A stretch of 58,442 nt of DNA from Marinomonas ushuaiensis DSM 15871 (GTDB lineage Bacteria > Pseudomonadota > Gammaproteobacteria > Pseudomonadales > Marinomonadaceae). Positions 35,440 to 45,332 of the stretch are shown here, one piece after another. A program made the translations under genes and the position numbers. The stretch covers positions 1-58,442 of the forward strand of contig NZ_JAMB01000016.1 in NCBI RefSeq assembly GCF_000521805.1, in the 5' to 3' direction. Numbering within the stretch: the first letter of the stretch is position 1; the number at the start of each line of letters is the position of its first letter. The notes under the pieces were generated by a model that made no database searches, was not told where the DNA came from, and was given only the letters and a program-made list of their open reading frames with translations.

Positions 35440-37062
35440 CTAAGAGAATTTATTCTCAATTTTCTTACAAATTTTTAGCAAAGATCTACCAATAAACCTA
35501 CTAGGTCGAGATGCTAGTATCTTGTAACTCATCTCAGCAGTGCCAACCACAGCTTTAGCGGTTCCTTCTATAGCAACGCCTGTACCCTCAAAAATTGCCT
35601 CTTCTGCATCACCATTTTTTTCATACTTTTTAACTGCATGATTAATTCCTTCCAGCGAGGCAAAAAAACCTAAGCCTCCCAAGCCAGATATGATGGCATC
35701 TACCGTTGTATCACCAACGTCTATTACTGTTCCACCTAAAGCATTTTCTACAGCGTATGAAATGTCATTATTACTAATACCGCTATCTATCGCTCCAGTT
35801 GTGGAGGCCACTTCTGACGTAGCAATAACAGGAATATTTTCATCGACATTGAGAATATAAGACTCACTATTAGTCGCTTTTAATTGATACGCCACTCCGT
35901 CAATAATAATATCTGTGTCAGGGTTATTAAAATGTTCAAAAAGCTCTCCTCCTGTATCGTTAGCAACTAACTGTTCAAAATAAGCACCTTTTGTTAGTGA
36001 TACTAACCCTACTAGGCTTTCACTTGATAAAAACAAAGACTCCCACCAAACCTCTGCATCAGTCATCCCCTCAAAATGACTGTTCACACCTCTAAGTGCA
36101 TCGTAAATGTCACCGGCCACTTGGACATCAGTCCAGGCAGACACAGGTACAGATAAAGCGGAAAACCAGAGAGCTTTTCTTAAAATGCTATTACCTATCA
36201 AATCCTCATAAACACAATGCTGTATATAAGAATCTGCATCTTTTTTTGCAGTAAGAATACGACTAAGTGCTCGTTGTTTTATACCATAGAAATGTTTCTC
36301 TAAAGTCTTAAAATCATTTTCATAATCAGACTTCAAAGTTTCTAGTAGAGCAGACAATTTACGTATTTCACTTTCTATTTCGTAAAAATCAGGTCCATCA
36401 CTATATTTAATTTTATTCCACCAAGAAAATTCTTCATAAGCAGCAAGCCATTGAGCGTTCATTTCCTCATAGCGATTTATCAAATATTTTAAAGATGACT
36501 CAATCTGAGTTTTAACTTTGAGTAATGGAACATTATTGATATGTGATTGGAGTTGAAGCGTACAATCAGCCATAGCCTCTTCGAACTCATTGTTAAGTGA
36601 CTCAGTTAATACCTCTCGATATAATTCTAATTTACGTGCAGCTAAGAGAAGGTGATACTGTTCGAATGTGTCTTTGATAAGATGATTTCTATTCATCAAA
36701 GAATAAGCTTCTGATATTACTCCATCAATACTTTCTATTGATGTGCTCAACGTAGACTTATTAAGTTTTTCAATTAGTTTTTGATATGCAATAAGATCAC
36801 TTTTATCTTTCAAAAATTTATTTAATCTGTACAAAGAATAGATAAAAAATGGTAAGATAATAACCATAAAAGCATGAAGAAAAGGATAGGTAAAAGGGTA
36901 TATTTCAGCCCACCAAATTTGGCTATCTAGATAGAAAGCAGAAAAAACGATCAAGATAAGAGTTAAACACAGTAATAAATCTTTTCTAAGCTGCTCTTGG
37001 CAAGATAAAGCGCGTTCATCGATAGAAACTTGTATTGTTTTAGGTAAAGTTATAGCTCCCAA
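35440..37062 (-). CDS. Membrane protein with coiled coil and PD-(D/E)xK-like motif
   Basis: 540 residues, unrecognised as a whole. Two membrane segments near the N-terminus (about 29-47 and 58-77) are followed by a long helical, probably coiled-coil region (about 85-290). At 355-397 there is a motif pattern like a restriction-endonuclease core: TKGAYFEQL (E363), NNPDTDIIIDG (D384) and YQLKAT (Q393, K395). The last 140 residues are rich in Gly, Ala and Ile with more hydrophobic stretches. It sits inside the BREX operon between mcrC and pglZ. A membrane-tethered nuclease or an abortive effector is possible. The gap before it (109 bp) is the longest in the operon. Confidence 0.65.
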   Translation of the reverse strand: MGAITLPKTIQVSIDERALSCQEQLRKDLLLCLTLILIVFSAFYLDSQIWWAEIYPFTYPFLHAFMVIILPFFIYSLYRLNKFLKDKSDLIAYQKLIEKLNKSTLSTSIESIDGVISEAYSLMNRNHLIKDTFEQYHLLLAARKLELYREVLTESLNNEFEEAMADCTLQLQSHINNVPLLKVKTQIESSLKYLINRYEEMNAQWLAAYEEFSWWNKIKYSDGPDFYEIESEIRKLSALLETLKSDYENDFKTLEKHFYGIKQRALSRILTAKKDADSYIQHCVYEDLIGNSILRKALWFSALSVPVSAWTDVQVAGDIYDALRGVNSHFEGMTDAEVWWESLFLSSESLVGLVSLTKGAYFEQLVANDTGGELFEHFNNPDTDIIIDGVAYQLKATNSESYILNVDENIPVIATSEVASTTGAIDSGISNNDISYAVENALGGTVIDVGDTTVDAIISGLGGLGFFASLEGINHAVKKYEKNGDAEEAIFEGTGVAIEGTAKAVVGTAEMSYKILASRPSRFIGRSLLKICKKIENKFS

Positions 37063-37171
37063 TTCACACCTCTTGATTCATAAAAAATTCCATATTTACT
37101 TTACTTCGTCCCTCGAACCCAGCATTCAATTAAACGTTTAACAAACTACGTCAACTATATATTAAGCACCT

Positions 37172-38485
37172 TTAAAAAAAACCTAATTCCTTTACTCTCT
37201 GTACCGCTTCACTTTTCACCAGAGGCAAAGAGATAAAATTAATATTCTGCCCTGAATCCAAGATCCAAGGATTATCCCTTTCAACGTCACTTTCAGGCTC
37301 GCCTTCATTCCAGTTAGGGTATAGAAGGCTGCCGTTCAGTACCGATGAGAACTTAGATAAATAAGCCGTCATTTGGTAAAGGTCATCTCTTTTTGGACTC
37401 ATCCAAGGCGCATCACCCAAGCGCTTATATTTAGCATCGGCCACGCCTATAATTTCACTATCCTGTTTTACTAAATAATCGGGTAATAACTTACCCAGCT
37501 GTCGCCCGCTATTTAGGCTTTTTAATAAATAACCTTCACTTTCATAGGTACCGTGCGATACGTCTAATGTTGCCGGTGACGCTTCACGTAAAACATTTAA
37601 TACATAAATTTCCCATAACTCAGCCACATCAAGCAATAAGCTTTGATTGTTACCTCCATCAGGTGACTCTGAAATGCCTTTGCTTTTAAGAATATCCATA
37701 CTTAAAGCCACTAACGGCTTGTAAGCCTTAGTCACAGAATTAAGGCGAATACGCTTTATGTCATGTGGCTTGGGAATGTCACTATGCCTAGGCGTTACAT
37801 TAATCATCTTCTGCAAACGCAGGGCTATTGAATCAGGCAACCAGTGCATCAAATTAGTATTTGGAAACCAGCGTTCAATCTCTTGAAATGCCAAAACTAC
37901 CGCGGTAGTAACCGAATTATGCACCTGCTTAGATTGAGTTAAAGAAGCTACTTGCGGCTGGCCCTTTATGCGATGACCAATGGTGCCTCTAACATCAACT
38001 CGTCCTCTCACTATCAAGGATGAATGCTGATCCACCTGCTTTACCGTGGGTAACGCATGTCTCGCCGCTTTCGTTAAATAATTCAACCACAACAAAGCCT
38101 GCAGGTAATGAATAAATTTATGGCCTGCAACAAAGCTTGCGTCAATATTCACCGGTATAAAGTTACTCAGCGGAATATTATTCGCCACAAACTCCATGCC
38201 AAAGCGCGGATGTATCTCTATTGATACTCCTTCAAAAGTCAGCGAGCCAATATACCGCCCCGTCCACCATCGCCCATGACTATCTGTATATACAATCGGT
38301 TCAGAAGCACTCTTCTGCTCTAGCTCTGATAGAGCAAACAACTGCGTATGCGACACTTCATGATGCGATAGTTCACGCAGCCAGCGATCAGCGTTTAAGG
38401 ACGCAGCCTTACTTCGGCCAAAATATTTAGCGGTAAACGCATTAAACTCAATCACGGAGCAATCTTTGAAAAGAGAATCAATCAT
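37172..38485 (-). CDS. mcrC: McrC-like type IV restriction endonuclease subunit
   Basis: 437 residues of the McrC family. The N-terminal part has the usual WWTGRYIGSLTFEG and IEIHPRFGM. The C-terminal PD-(D/E)xK nuclease site is LLPDYLV (D336) and GVADAKYKRL (D350, K352), with an upstream Glu in ELWEIYVLNVL. McrC cuts modified DNA when driven by the McrB motor. The mcrB gene ends 2 bp before this start, so the pair is made together. It is embedded in the BREX operon, which would add defence against phages with modified bases. Confidence 0.9.
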   Translation of the reverse strand: MIDSLFKDCSVIEFNAFTAKYFGRSKAASLNADRWLRELSHHEVSHTQLFALSELEQKSASEPIVYTDSHGRWWTGRYIGSLTFEGVSIEIHPRFGMEFVANNIPLSNFIPVNIDASFVAGHKFIHYLQALLWLNYLTKAARHALPTVKQVDQHSSLIVRGRVDVRGTIGHRIKGQPQVASLTQSKQVHNSVTTAVVLAFQEIERWFPNTNLMHWLPDSIALRLQKMINVTPRHSDIPKPHDIKRIRLNSVTKAYKPLVALSMDILKSKGISESPDGGNNQSLLLDVAELWEIYVLNVLREASPATLDVSHGTYESEGYLLKSLNSGRQLGKLLPDYLVKQDSEIIGVADAKYKRLGDAPWMSPKRDDLYQMTAYLSKFSSVLNGSLLYPNWNEGEPESDVERDNPWILDSGQNINFISLPLVKSEAVQRVKELGFF

Positions 38486-38487
38486 GA

Positions 38488-40329
38488 TTAAGGTTTAAAA
38501 GACTCACTTAGTTTCGTCATAATGTCACTCTGGGCTTCGCTATCTAAACCCGATAAATACTCACGTAATAAAGGATGTAACGATAAGCGCCATAGCTTTT
38601 CTATTGGATCTCTCCATTGTCCTGTTTTCGTAAACAAATAACTAGAAGTGCCATTGGATCGTGGCTGTAAAAACTGCTCTAAAAATTTAACGGCATCTAA
38701 AAAGAACACATGACCTAACACAAAATCACGCCCTAGCTCACTTTCATTACTGATGGCTCTATTTAAATTATCAGCAGCACTCACTAATTTATTAAAATCA
38801 TCTTCAACTCGTTCCCAAGCAAAGCTAGTATTCGGCCATTTAATCGCTTGCCAACGCTCTTTACAGATAGTTGCTAACGCAACACTGTTATAAGTCGCTT
38901 CTACCCATAGAAAACGCCTGCGTAACGCAAAATCTAATTGTTCAACAGAGTGATCAATTAAGTTCATTGTTCCGATGATGTACAAATTATCAGGTATATT
39001 TAGGCTGACTTCTTGCTCATCATCTGACCCCAATAGCTCGATTGACTCACCTCTATTTTCTAGGGCACTAAAACATTCACCAAATAAGCGACTAAGATCC
39101 ACACGATTAATCTCATCTAAGATCAATACATGAGGTAAATCAGGTGCCTGCTTCATCTTTTCCAACAGCCTCAATAGATAACCATTGGCATAAACAGTAT
39201 CGCCACCCTTAATCTGTAAACCGCGAATAAAGTCCTCATAGCTATACGCTGGATGTAACTGAAGCCTATGTATATTTTCACCCAGTGATTTTTTAAGCTT
39301 AATCTGACCATCTTGATTCAAAACAGATGCGCCTAAGTCTTTCGCCAAGCGATAGCGTATAGCCTCTCCTGCTAAAAGCTTTGCCGTATAGGTTTTACTG
39401 GTACCAGGCGGCCCGTATAAGACGATCTGTTTTTTGTATTCTAATAATTCAGTATCTAAATCAGGAAATAAACCTTCCGATGTAGAGTCCCAAAAAGGCC
39501 GCAATTCATCGCTATAAAAATCGGTGGGTATATTATTTCGGATAGTGGCAAGCTTGAGACTAATAACTCGAATTTTTTGATCAAGATTGTTCTCAGCTTG
39601 AATAGGCGTATTTTCAGCTTCTAGCAACTCAGGCTCGATAAAATCGTTAAATACCTGACAAATTTTCCACTTCTGTGCAGCACTTATTATTGGCTCGTAG
39701 TATGAGGAATAAAACAGGTGCAATAGCACATGACGACACTGAGGTGTTCGGTTTGGCTCCACACCATCAATAAAATTCTGAATTTTCACCAACCCTTCAG
39801 GACAAAGAAGTTCTTTTCTATCTTCTTCCGACTTAGAGAACCAATCACAGAAGACAGAAATCAAAAAGAAGATTTCTTTCTGTTTGTTTGTATTAAACCC
39901 CATGCCGCCACTACCAATCCCACAATCCTTAAACGCATTGATACTTACTGGAAAATGATCAAGCGTCAGGTTTAACGATCTTGCTAGATTGTTATCAGCA
40001 GTAACCAAGGTCTCTAATGCCGATTTTTTTGTTTCCTCTGAAATATTTGATGGAAACACATAATATAAACTCAGAAGATCAGCCATTAAAGGCAGCAGTT
40101 TTTGGTGTTGCTCATCTGTTAAATTAGGAATCGTGTTTTGAGCTTCTTGAAGCTGAGCTGAAATTTTATTTAAAAAATTATCATCACCCTTGATTAAGTT
40201 ATCATTAGTGGCTGTTTTCAAGTTACTAAAGTTTTCTCTATTCCATAAATCACCCACATCGTTTATAGATCCGCCGTTTAGCATTACATCTTTTAATTTA
40301 TTACTGAAGGTATCTATATTTTCGCGCAT
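38488..40329 (-). CDS. mcrB: McrB-like AAA+ GTPase of a type IV restriction system
   Basis: 613 residues. The motor domain is in the C-terminal half: Walker A GPPGTSKT (306-313), Walker B LILDEINR (402-409) and the McrB-type MNLIDHS (455-461, where McrB has MNTADRS). The N-terminal 290 residues are helical and not a known methyl-binding domain that I recognise, so the target modification is unknown. It overlaps the pglX stop by one base and precedes mcrC by 2 bp. Confidence 0.9.
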   Translation of the reverse strand: MRENIDTFSNKLKDVMLNGGSINDVGDLWNRENFSNLKTATNDNLIKGDDNFLNKISAQLQEAQNTIPNLTDEQHQKLLPLMADLLSLYYVFPSNISEETKKSALETLVTADNNLARSLNLTLDHFPVSINAFKDCGIGSGGMGFNTNKQKEIFFLISVFCDWFSKSEEDRKELLCPEGLVKIQNFIDGVEPNRTPQCRHVLLHLFYSSYYEPIISAAQKWKICQVFNDFIEPELLEAENTPIQAENNLDQKIRVISLKLATIRNNIPTDFYSDELRPFWDSTSEGLFPDLDTELLEYKKQIVLYGPPGTSKTYTAKLLAGEAIRYRLAKDLGASVLNQDGQIKLKKSLGENIHRLQLHPAYSYEDFIRGLQIKGGDTVYANGYLLRLLEKMKQAPDLPHVLILDEINRVDLSRLFGECFSALENRGESIELLGSDDEQEVSLNIPDNLYIIGTMNLIDHSVEQLDFALRRRFLWVEATYNSVALATICKERWQAIKWPNTSFAWERVEDDFNKLVSAADNLNRAISNESELGRDFVLGHVFFLDAVKFLEQFLQPRSNGTSSYLFTKTGQWRDPIEKLWRLSLHPLLREYLSGLDSEAQSDIMTKLSESFKP

Positions 40330-43300
40330 TACACTTTCTTCCCATGAATGTCTTTTACGTCAGCCAATAAATCACCAAACTTGCCGTAGTTCACTTTTAC
40401 GCCGTCGTCTAGGTCTAACGAGATACGCATGTCGGCGAAGTGTTTGAGTTTTTCGTCAAATTCTGTGAGTTCGGTTTGTTGTTTTTGCAGGCGTTTGATT
40501 TCTTTTTCCAGCTTTTTAATTTCCGCTGCCGAGCCGCTGGCGAGTTTATCGTCGTCTAGTTTGTTGATGTGGGCGCTGAGTTTGGCGGTGAGTGGTATGA
40601 CGTATTCGGTTCGCATACGCGCTAGGGTGCTTTCGTTGTAGCGGTGTAAATACACTAAACACTGGAAGGCTTTTTGTTTACCACTGCTAAACAACCAATA
40701 GATTGGGCGTTTTTTGTAAGTTTGCATGTGGTCTTTGTAGAATTTATCGCAGAGGTAGCGGCGGATGGTATCGCGGCTGTTTTCAGATTTTTTAGGCGAT
40801 AAGTTGGCGGCTAAGAAGTCGAGGTTTTCCTCTAAGTGATTGCCTGTTTCTGAACTGGCAGGCCAAGCCACTGAAACAAATTCTTCTACTCGGTTGGCGG
40901 CGTCGTCGGCAAACCATTCGGCATCGGTGAGGGGGATAATGCCATCGTCGTCTGCGGGGAAGGTGGTGTATTGGCTAGCATCAAAGCCTTCGTTGCCGCT
41001 GTTGGCGTAAATTAAACCCGGTGCATCTAAGCTGTAACGCCCCATCATGCAGCCGATGGCGTAGGAGACCAGATGCTTACAATCTTTTTCGCTGTCAACA
41101 CGACCAATGGTAATTTGAGAATTGGTGACTTTGTGATCAAGCTCACCTTGCATACCTAATAATTCTATAAAAGCAGAATTATTTTTTTCTTCGAGAGTGC
41201 GCATTAACTCAACGGTCTTTTCACCATCACGCTGCCTATCGATCAACGTATCCTTAATTAAGGCATACCGCTTCTCTCCTGAAAGAAGCGGTGACCCCCT
41301 GAACTCCCATGAAGTTTCAAAGGAATCCCAGTATTCTTTCGACAATTTAACGCAGTTTCGAACAATTTCTGTAATCCATGCTATTTGATGATGACTTGAA
41401 TCTAAAGGGAACGGTAAAGTAGAAATATTACCTACTTGGAAATTTAGAGTTGGGTTGAGTTTCTTCACTAAAAATGACACAACGTTTGAAGACAAGAAAC
41501 CAAGAATAGGGAGTGTCAGCTCTTGATTTTCAGGGAACACAGCGGGACTACCTGAATCGAAAAGCACACCATTTGGCAACAGCCGCACTCCAAAATAGCT
41601 ACTTGAAAGCTTTGACCAAGTTACTCCTTCTGAAAAGTAATTGGTGCGGCCCTGCAAACCTGAGCTTGAACTCTCTTTTATTTCTTCACCGTCATTTTCC
41701 CAATTAATTACATGCTCCAAATTACCATACCAACGGCGATATTCTCCGCCTTTATGGTGAGGCCTCCATTTTTTAGCCTTTATAGAAAAGAAAGAGTTTT
41801 TCTCAGCTGAAATTTCAGGCCAAAACCTCAAGAATCTTTGGTTATCCCCTGTTTTAATTCCCTCAGAAATATTGGCTAACTCACCAATTCTTTTACTATT
41901 CGAAAGTAGACTAATAGCATCTCTACTTAGACCGAATAAAATTGCTTTTCCTGGTAAATATCTAAAGACGCTAGTTTCTTTTTCGTATCTCTGTGGATGA
42001 TTTCTATCTTTTATCACTTCCAAAAATTTTTCAGATTGAATATTGGCACCATAAAAAGGAGATAAGTCCACAAAAATGCCTGGGATATTGGTACTAGAAT
42101 TGCGAAGTACAAATGTACAGATAGGAACATAGGCAGACTCAAAAAAGGCATGATATTCAGGCTGTACCAATGACACAACATCCTTACTTTCACAAATAAG
42201 ATTTCTGATTCCTTCGAACGATTTTATTGAAAGCCATGTAAATGGTGTCATTAATGAGACCAATGAATATGATCTACCAAATAACATACACCGATGCATG
42301 AACATTGAGAAAATATCAGCTTTTGTTTCCGGATAGCTATGGCCGGAAAAAACTTTTATTAAATCATTAAGGTAACCTGCACCAATATACGGAGGGTTGG
42401 CTACCACCGCATCATATTGCTCAGCCAGTATTTTAGTTTGCTGCACTAATGGAGATAAATGTTCCAATATCTCCTTGACAAACATATCTTGGCTGTTTGT
42501 TTCACTTAGCAGTTTTAGTGCCGGTAGTTTTTCTGCCAATGTTTGCGGCATTTGAATTAACGAGCCAAACGTTGTGGCGTGTTCGAATAAGTCTTTTAGC
42601 GCTATCAGGTCTTTTTCATTCAAACCGTATTGTGACAACTCAATGCCATGTACTAAAGTATCAACATCTAAGCTGGTGCTATCGACCATTGCCATCACAT
42701 TCAGCTTTACACCACGCTCAAATAATCGGCGGTCGTCTTCTCGGCCTTTCATCATTAGGGCAAAGCCTGTTAGTTGGGCGGCACGTTGGTCGATGTCTAA
42801 ACCAAATAGATTTTTCTCTAATATCAATTGGGCAATATCACGCTGGCGGTAACCGCGCTCTAAGTAGATGGCTTTAAATAAATCGTAGGCTTCTACCAAA
42901 ATATGGCCCGAACCGCTAGCGGGGTCAATTAAGGTCAGTGCTTCTGGGTTTAACTCGGTGGGTGTGATTTCTTTGAGCTGGGCGTTTACGGCATCGGTTT
43001 GCTCGGCAGGCTCGATGTAGTATTCCATTTGCGCTTTTAATGGCGAATCTGGGTAGGTGGCTAACCATTGTGCGCCAAGGGAGTTTTGCACCATGTATTT
43101 TACAATCCAGTTGGGGGTAAACAACTGGGTTGCGGCGGGTATGTCTTCGGTTTTGACGACTTTGCCGATGACTTGGTCTTTTTTCTCGGAGATATAAAAC
43201 TGGTACAGCCAGCCCACTACTTCAATGCTTTCCCAATCGCTTTCGGCGAGATCGGTGATTAAGTCATGAATTAACGAGTCGGTTTTGGTGAGGTTTTCAG

Positions 43301-43862
43301 GCAGTAGCAGTTCGGTTTCGTCGTCTACACGTTCAAACAAAAACGGCATGGCATTGTGCAGTGCGTGGCACTGAGCGAGTAATAATTCGCGGTACAGTTC
43401 TTCGTCTTTGGTGCCGTCGAGTTTTAGCTCTACCACTTTTTCATGGCTTAGGTGGGGCAACTGCCCTGCATCGCCGTCGTTACCGTAAGACAGGTCGGTA
43501 CATTCTTCTAATATCTGAAAGCCGGTAGGATGTTCTGGGTGCGACAATACACGGCGGCCATGGCCTAGGTAATCGTGCAGTTCCATGTAACGAATGGCGA
43601 TTAGGCGGTTAAACCAAGAGTACGCGACTTGCTCTATGGTTTGTTCAAAACCTAAACGCTCTACCCGCTCGGCTAAACGCTGAATTCTGGGGGCCATGTT
43701 GGCAGGAAACGGTTTGCCATTCACTACACAGACATTACCGTTGATCTGTACAGGATGAATAGTGTCTTTAGTAACGCCGTACTTTTGCGATTGCTTGGTG
43801 ATGGCGGCAATAAAATCGCGGCGAGCTTTGGGGGCGTATGCTTTTAAGTTTGCTGTGTTCAT
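40329..43862 (-). CDS. pglX: BREX adenine-specific DNA methyltransferase PglX
   Basis: 1177 residues, the type I BREX size. The SAM motif DPASGSGH is at 313-320 and the N6-adenine catalytic motif NPPY at 489-492. It methylates an asymmetric host site, marking self DNA, and specificity lies in the C-terminal half. By eye the gene is a mosaic. The ends (about 42490-43862 and 40330-41150) are GC-richer, with runs such as GGCGGCGTCGTC. The middle, about residues 460-905, is AT-rich like the surrounding operon, as if the recognition part had been exchanged. Confidence 0.95.
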   Translation of the reverse strand: MNTANLKAYAPKARRDFIAAITKQSQKYGVTKDTIHPVQINGNVCVVNGKPFPANMAPRIQRLAERVERLGFEQTIEQVAYSWFNRLIAIRYMELHDYLGHGRRVLSHPEHPTGFQILEECTDLSYGNDGDAGQLPHLSHEKVVELKLDGTKDEELYRELLLAQCHALHNAMPFLFERVDDETELLLPENLTKTDSLIHDLITDLAESDWESIEVVGWLYQFYISEKKDQVIGKVVKTEDIPAATQLFTPNWIVKYMVQNSLGAQWLATYPDSPLKAQMEYYIEPAEQTDAVNAQLKEITPTELNPEALTLIDPASGSGHILVEAYDLFKAIYLERGYRQRDIAQLILEKNLFGLDIDQRAAQLTGFALMMKGREDDRRLFERGVKLNVMAMVDSTSLDVDTLVHGIELSQYGLNEKDLIALKDLFEHATTFGSLIQMPQTLAEKLPALKLLSETNSQDMFVKEILEHLSPLVQQTKILAEQYDAVVANPPYIGAGYLNDLIKVFSGHSYPETKADIFSMFMHRCMLFGRSYSLVSLMTPFTWLSIKSFEGIRNLICESKDVVSLVQPEYHAFFESAYVPICTFVLRNSSTNIPGIFVDLSPFYGANIQSEKFLEVIKDRNHPQRYEKETSVFRYLPGKAILFGLSRDAISLLSNSKRIGELANISEGIKTGDNQRFLRFWPEISAEKNSFFSIKAKKWRPHHKGGEYRRWYGNLEHVINWENDGEEIKESSSSGLQGRTNYFSEGVTWSKLSSSYFGVRLLPNGVLFDSGSPAVFPENQELTLPILGFLSSNVVSFLVKKLNPTLNFQVGNISTLPFPLDSSHHQIAWITEIVRNCVKLSKEYWDSFETSWEFRGSPLLSGEKRYALIKDTLIDRQRDGEKTVELMRTLEEKNNSAFIELLGMQGELDHKVTNSQITIGRVDSEKDCKHLVSYAIGCMMGRYSLDAPGLIYANSGNEGFDASQYTTFPADDDGIIPLTDAEWFADDAANRVEEFVSVAWPASSETGNHLEENLDFLAANLSPKKSENSRDTIRRYLCDKFYKDHMQTYKKRPIYWLFSSGKQKAFQCLVYLHRYNESTLARMRTEYVIPLTAKLSAHINKLDDDKLASGSAAEIKKLEKEIKRLQKQQTELTEFDEKLKHFADMRISLDLDDGVKVNYGKFGDLLADVKDIHGKKV

Positions 43863-43875
43863 GTCATCTACCTGA

Positions 43876-45330
43876 TTAAATTTGGCTGTCTTTCTTTATT
43901 CGTTTGTAGGCAAGTTTTCTGCCCTGTCGCTTTACTAGTCCTTGCTCATCTAAGGTATTCAGCCATTGTTTGATGATGCTTTCTGTTAATTCTGGATGCG
44001 CTGTCGCCAACATTTTTGGTGTGAAAGTAGTATCTGATGGTGATGCTAAAAGCTGCTGATAAAAGGCATCTAGGAAGAGTCCTAATTCGGCCGTCTGTAC
44101 TGTTGTTTCTTCGGTCAGTTGAACTTGTTCGATATGAGATTCACTGTCTTTCTCGATAGGCTGCTGCTGTTGTGGTGCTGGCTTAACCGCTTCTTTTTGC
44201 GCTTCTTTTTTCACAGCTTGCTCTACTAGCGGTAAAGCCACTTCTTTACGCGTCTCTGGCTTCTGTTGAGACTCAGACTCTTCAGAGCTTGAGAATAAGT
44301 CCGTAGTAAACATATCTTGAATCATCGGCTCTGCTTGTTTTGAGTCCGACTCTGAAATCGTTGGAGTTTTCAGTAATGAGTTATGAATGATCTCTTCAAC
44401 ATTTATATCGTTGGGTGAGATCGCGATGCCACCTTTTTGAATCAACTGTTGATTGCCTTCTTCGTCAATGTCTCTTACGAGCAGAGGAACCCACTGTTTT
44501 TTTAAGTTCTCATTAGCACCAGTCCAAGTTCCACCATCAGTGCCTGACTTAATCACGATGACGCCTTCAGACAGAACATAGATATATTTATTTCTCCCCA
44601 TAGCAAGCCCAGCTGAAAAACGCGCTTCAGGGTAAGTCGTTGATATAAGCAGTAGGCGCCCTTCTTGTATCGCCTGCCGGTAGTGTTTATTCGTTGCTAT
44701 TTTTAACAAGGATTCCGCGACTATGCCTATTGCAGTGCCGCCATTTTCTAATGCAGTAATCATTGCTGTTTCATCAACACCTTTTGCTGCACCAGATACA
44801 ATCATATAGCCTTGGGATACGGCATCACTTACATAGCCCTTTGTCGCTTCTTCGTCATCTTTATCGATTTTTCTTGATCCGACAAAGCCCACACCTTTGT
44901 TGTTTAGTAGCTCTTTATTGCCAATGCAATACAAAATAGGCGGCCGCGTATCTTCAAACTGATCTTTGATTACTTTAGGGTACTGGCGGCTTGCTCGGCT
45001 GATGATATGCACATTTTGTTGCTGCCACTTTTCTAACGCAAACCCCATACTTGCCGCTCTTCCTAGTAAATCGTTTAAACGCTCAGCTGAAATTGGATTT
45101 TTAAAGTCTGATCTTGGATCAACCCATTCACTTAATATTTCTTCTTTTTTGGTCAAAAAATCAGCTGGGGTGTACTTATTACGATGTAACCATAATGCTA
45201 AACGTGAGTACTCTGTAGGTGATAATGGCTTAACATTCTTTACCTCATTAGAGTTGAAGTAACTGCAAAGCAAGAGTATTGCTTGTAATACCTTTCCCTC
45301 GTTCGGATTATGGTCTGTAAACGTATTCAT
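43876..45330 (-). CDS. DprA-like DNA-binding protein
   Basis: 484 residues. A DprA/Smf Rossmann domain lies in the middle: VGFVGSRKID (147-156), IVSGAAKGVDETA, FSAGLAMGRNKYIYVLS. A Gln/Glu-rich linker follows (about 340-430), then a winged helix (TPKMLATAHPELTESIIKQWL, then QGLVKRQGRK). DprA binds single-stranded DNA and loads recombinase, but stand-alone homologues occur in defence loci. It is 2 bp behind the RecQ-PRTase gene. A DprA-like protein next to a phosphoribosyltransferase recalls ShosA of ShosTA. This is not the host housekeeping dprA, judging by position and tail. Confidence 0.82.
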   Translation of the reverse strand: MNTFTDHNPNEGKVLQAILLLCSYFNSNEVKNVKPLSPTEYSRLALWLHRNKYTPADFLTKKEEILSEWVDPRSDFKNPISAERLNDLLGRAASMGFALEKWQQQNVHIISRASRQYPKVIKDQFEDTRPPILYCIGNKELLNNKGVGFVGSRKIDKDDEEATKGYVSDAVSQGYMIVSGAAKGVDETAMITALENGGTAIGIVAESLLKIATNKHYRQAIQEGRLLLISTTYPEARFSAGLAMGRNKYIYVLSEGVIVIKSGTDGGTWTGANENLKKQWVPLLVRDIDEEGNQQLIQKGGIAISPNDINVEEIIHNSLLKTPTISESDSKQAEPMIQDMFTTDLFSSSEESESQQKPETRKEVALPLVEQAVKKEAQKEAVKPAPQQQQPIEKDSESHIEQVQLTEETTVQTAELGLFLDAFYQQLLASPSDTTFTPKMLATAHPELTESIIKQWLNTLDEQGLVKRQGRKLAYKRIKKDSQI

Positions 45331-45332
45331 AA

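Noticed and set aside
42497..42877. 126-codon open frame on the plus strand within pglX
   Set aside because: It is a reverse-frame shadow in the GC-richer part of pglX, with no start signal or family resemblance.
43876..45330. Housekeeping dprA for natural competence
   Set aside because: It is inside the BREX operon, 2 bp from a RecQ-PRTase gene, and has a long Gln/Glu-rich linker not usual for housekeeping DprA.
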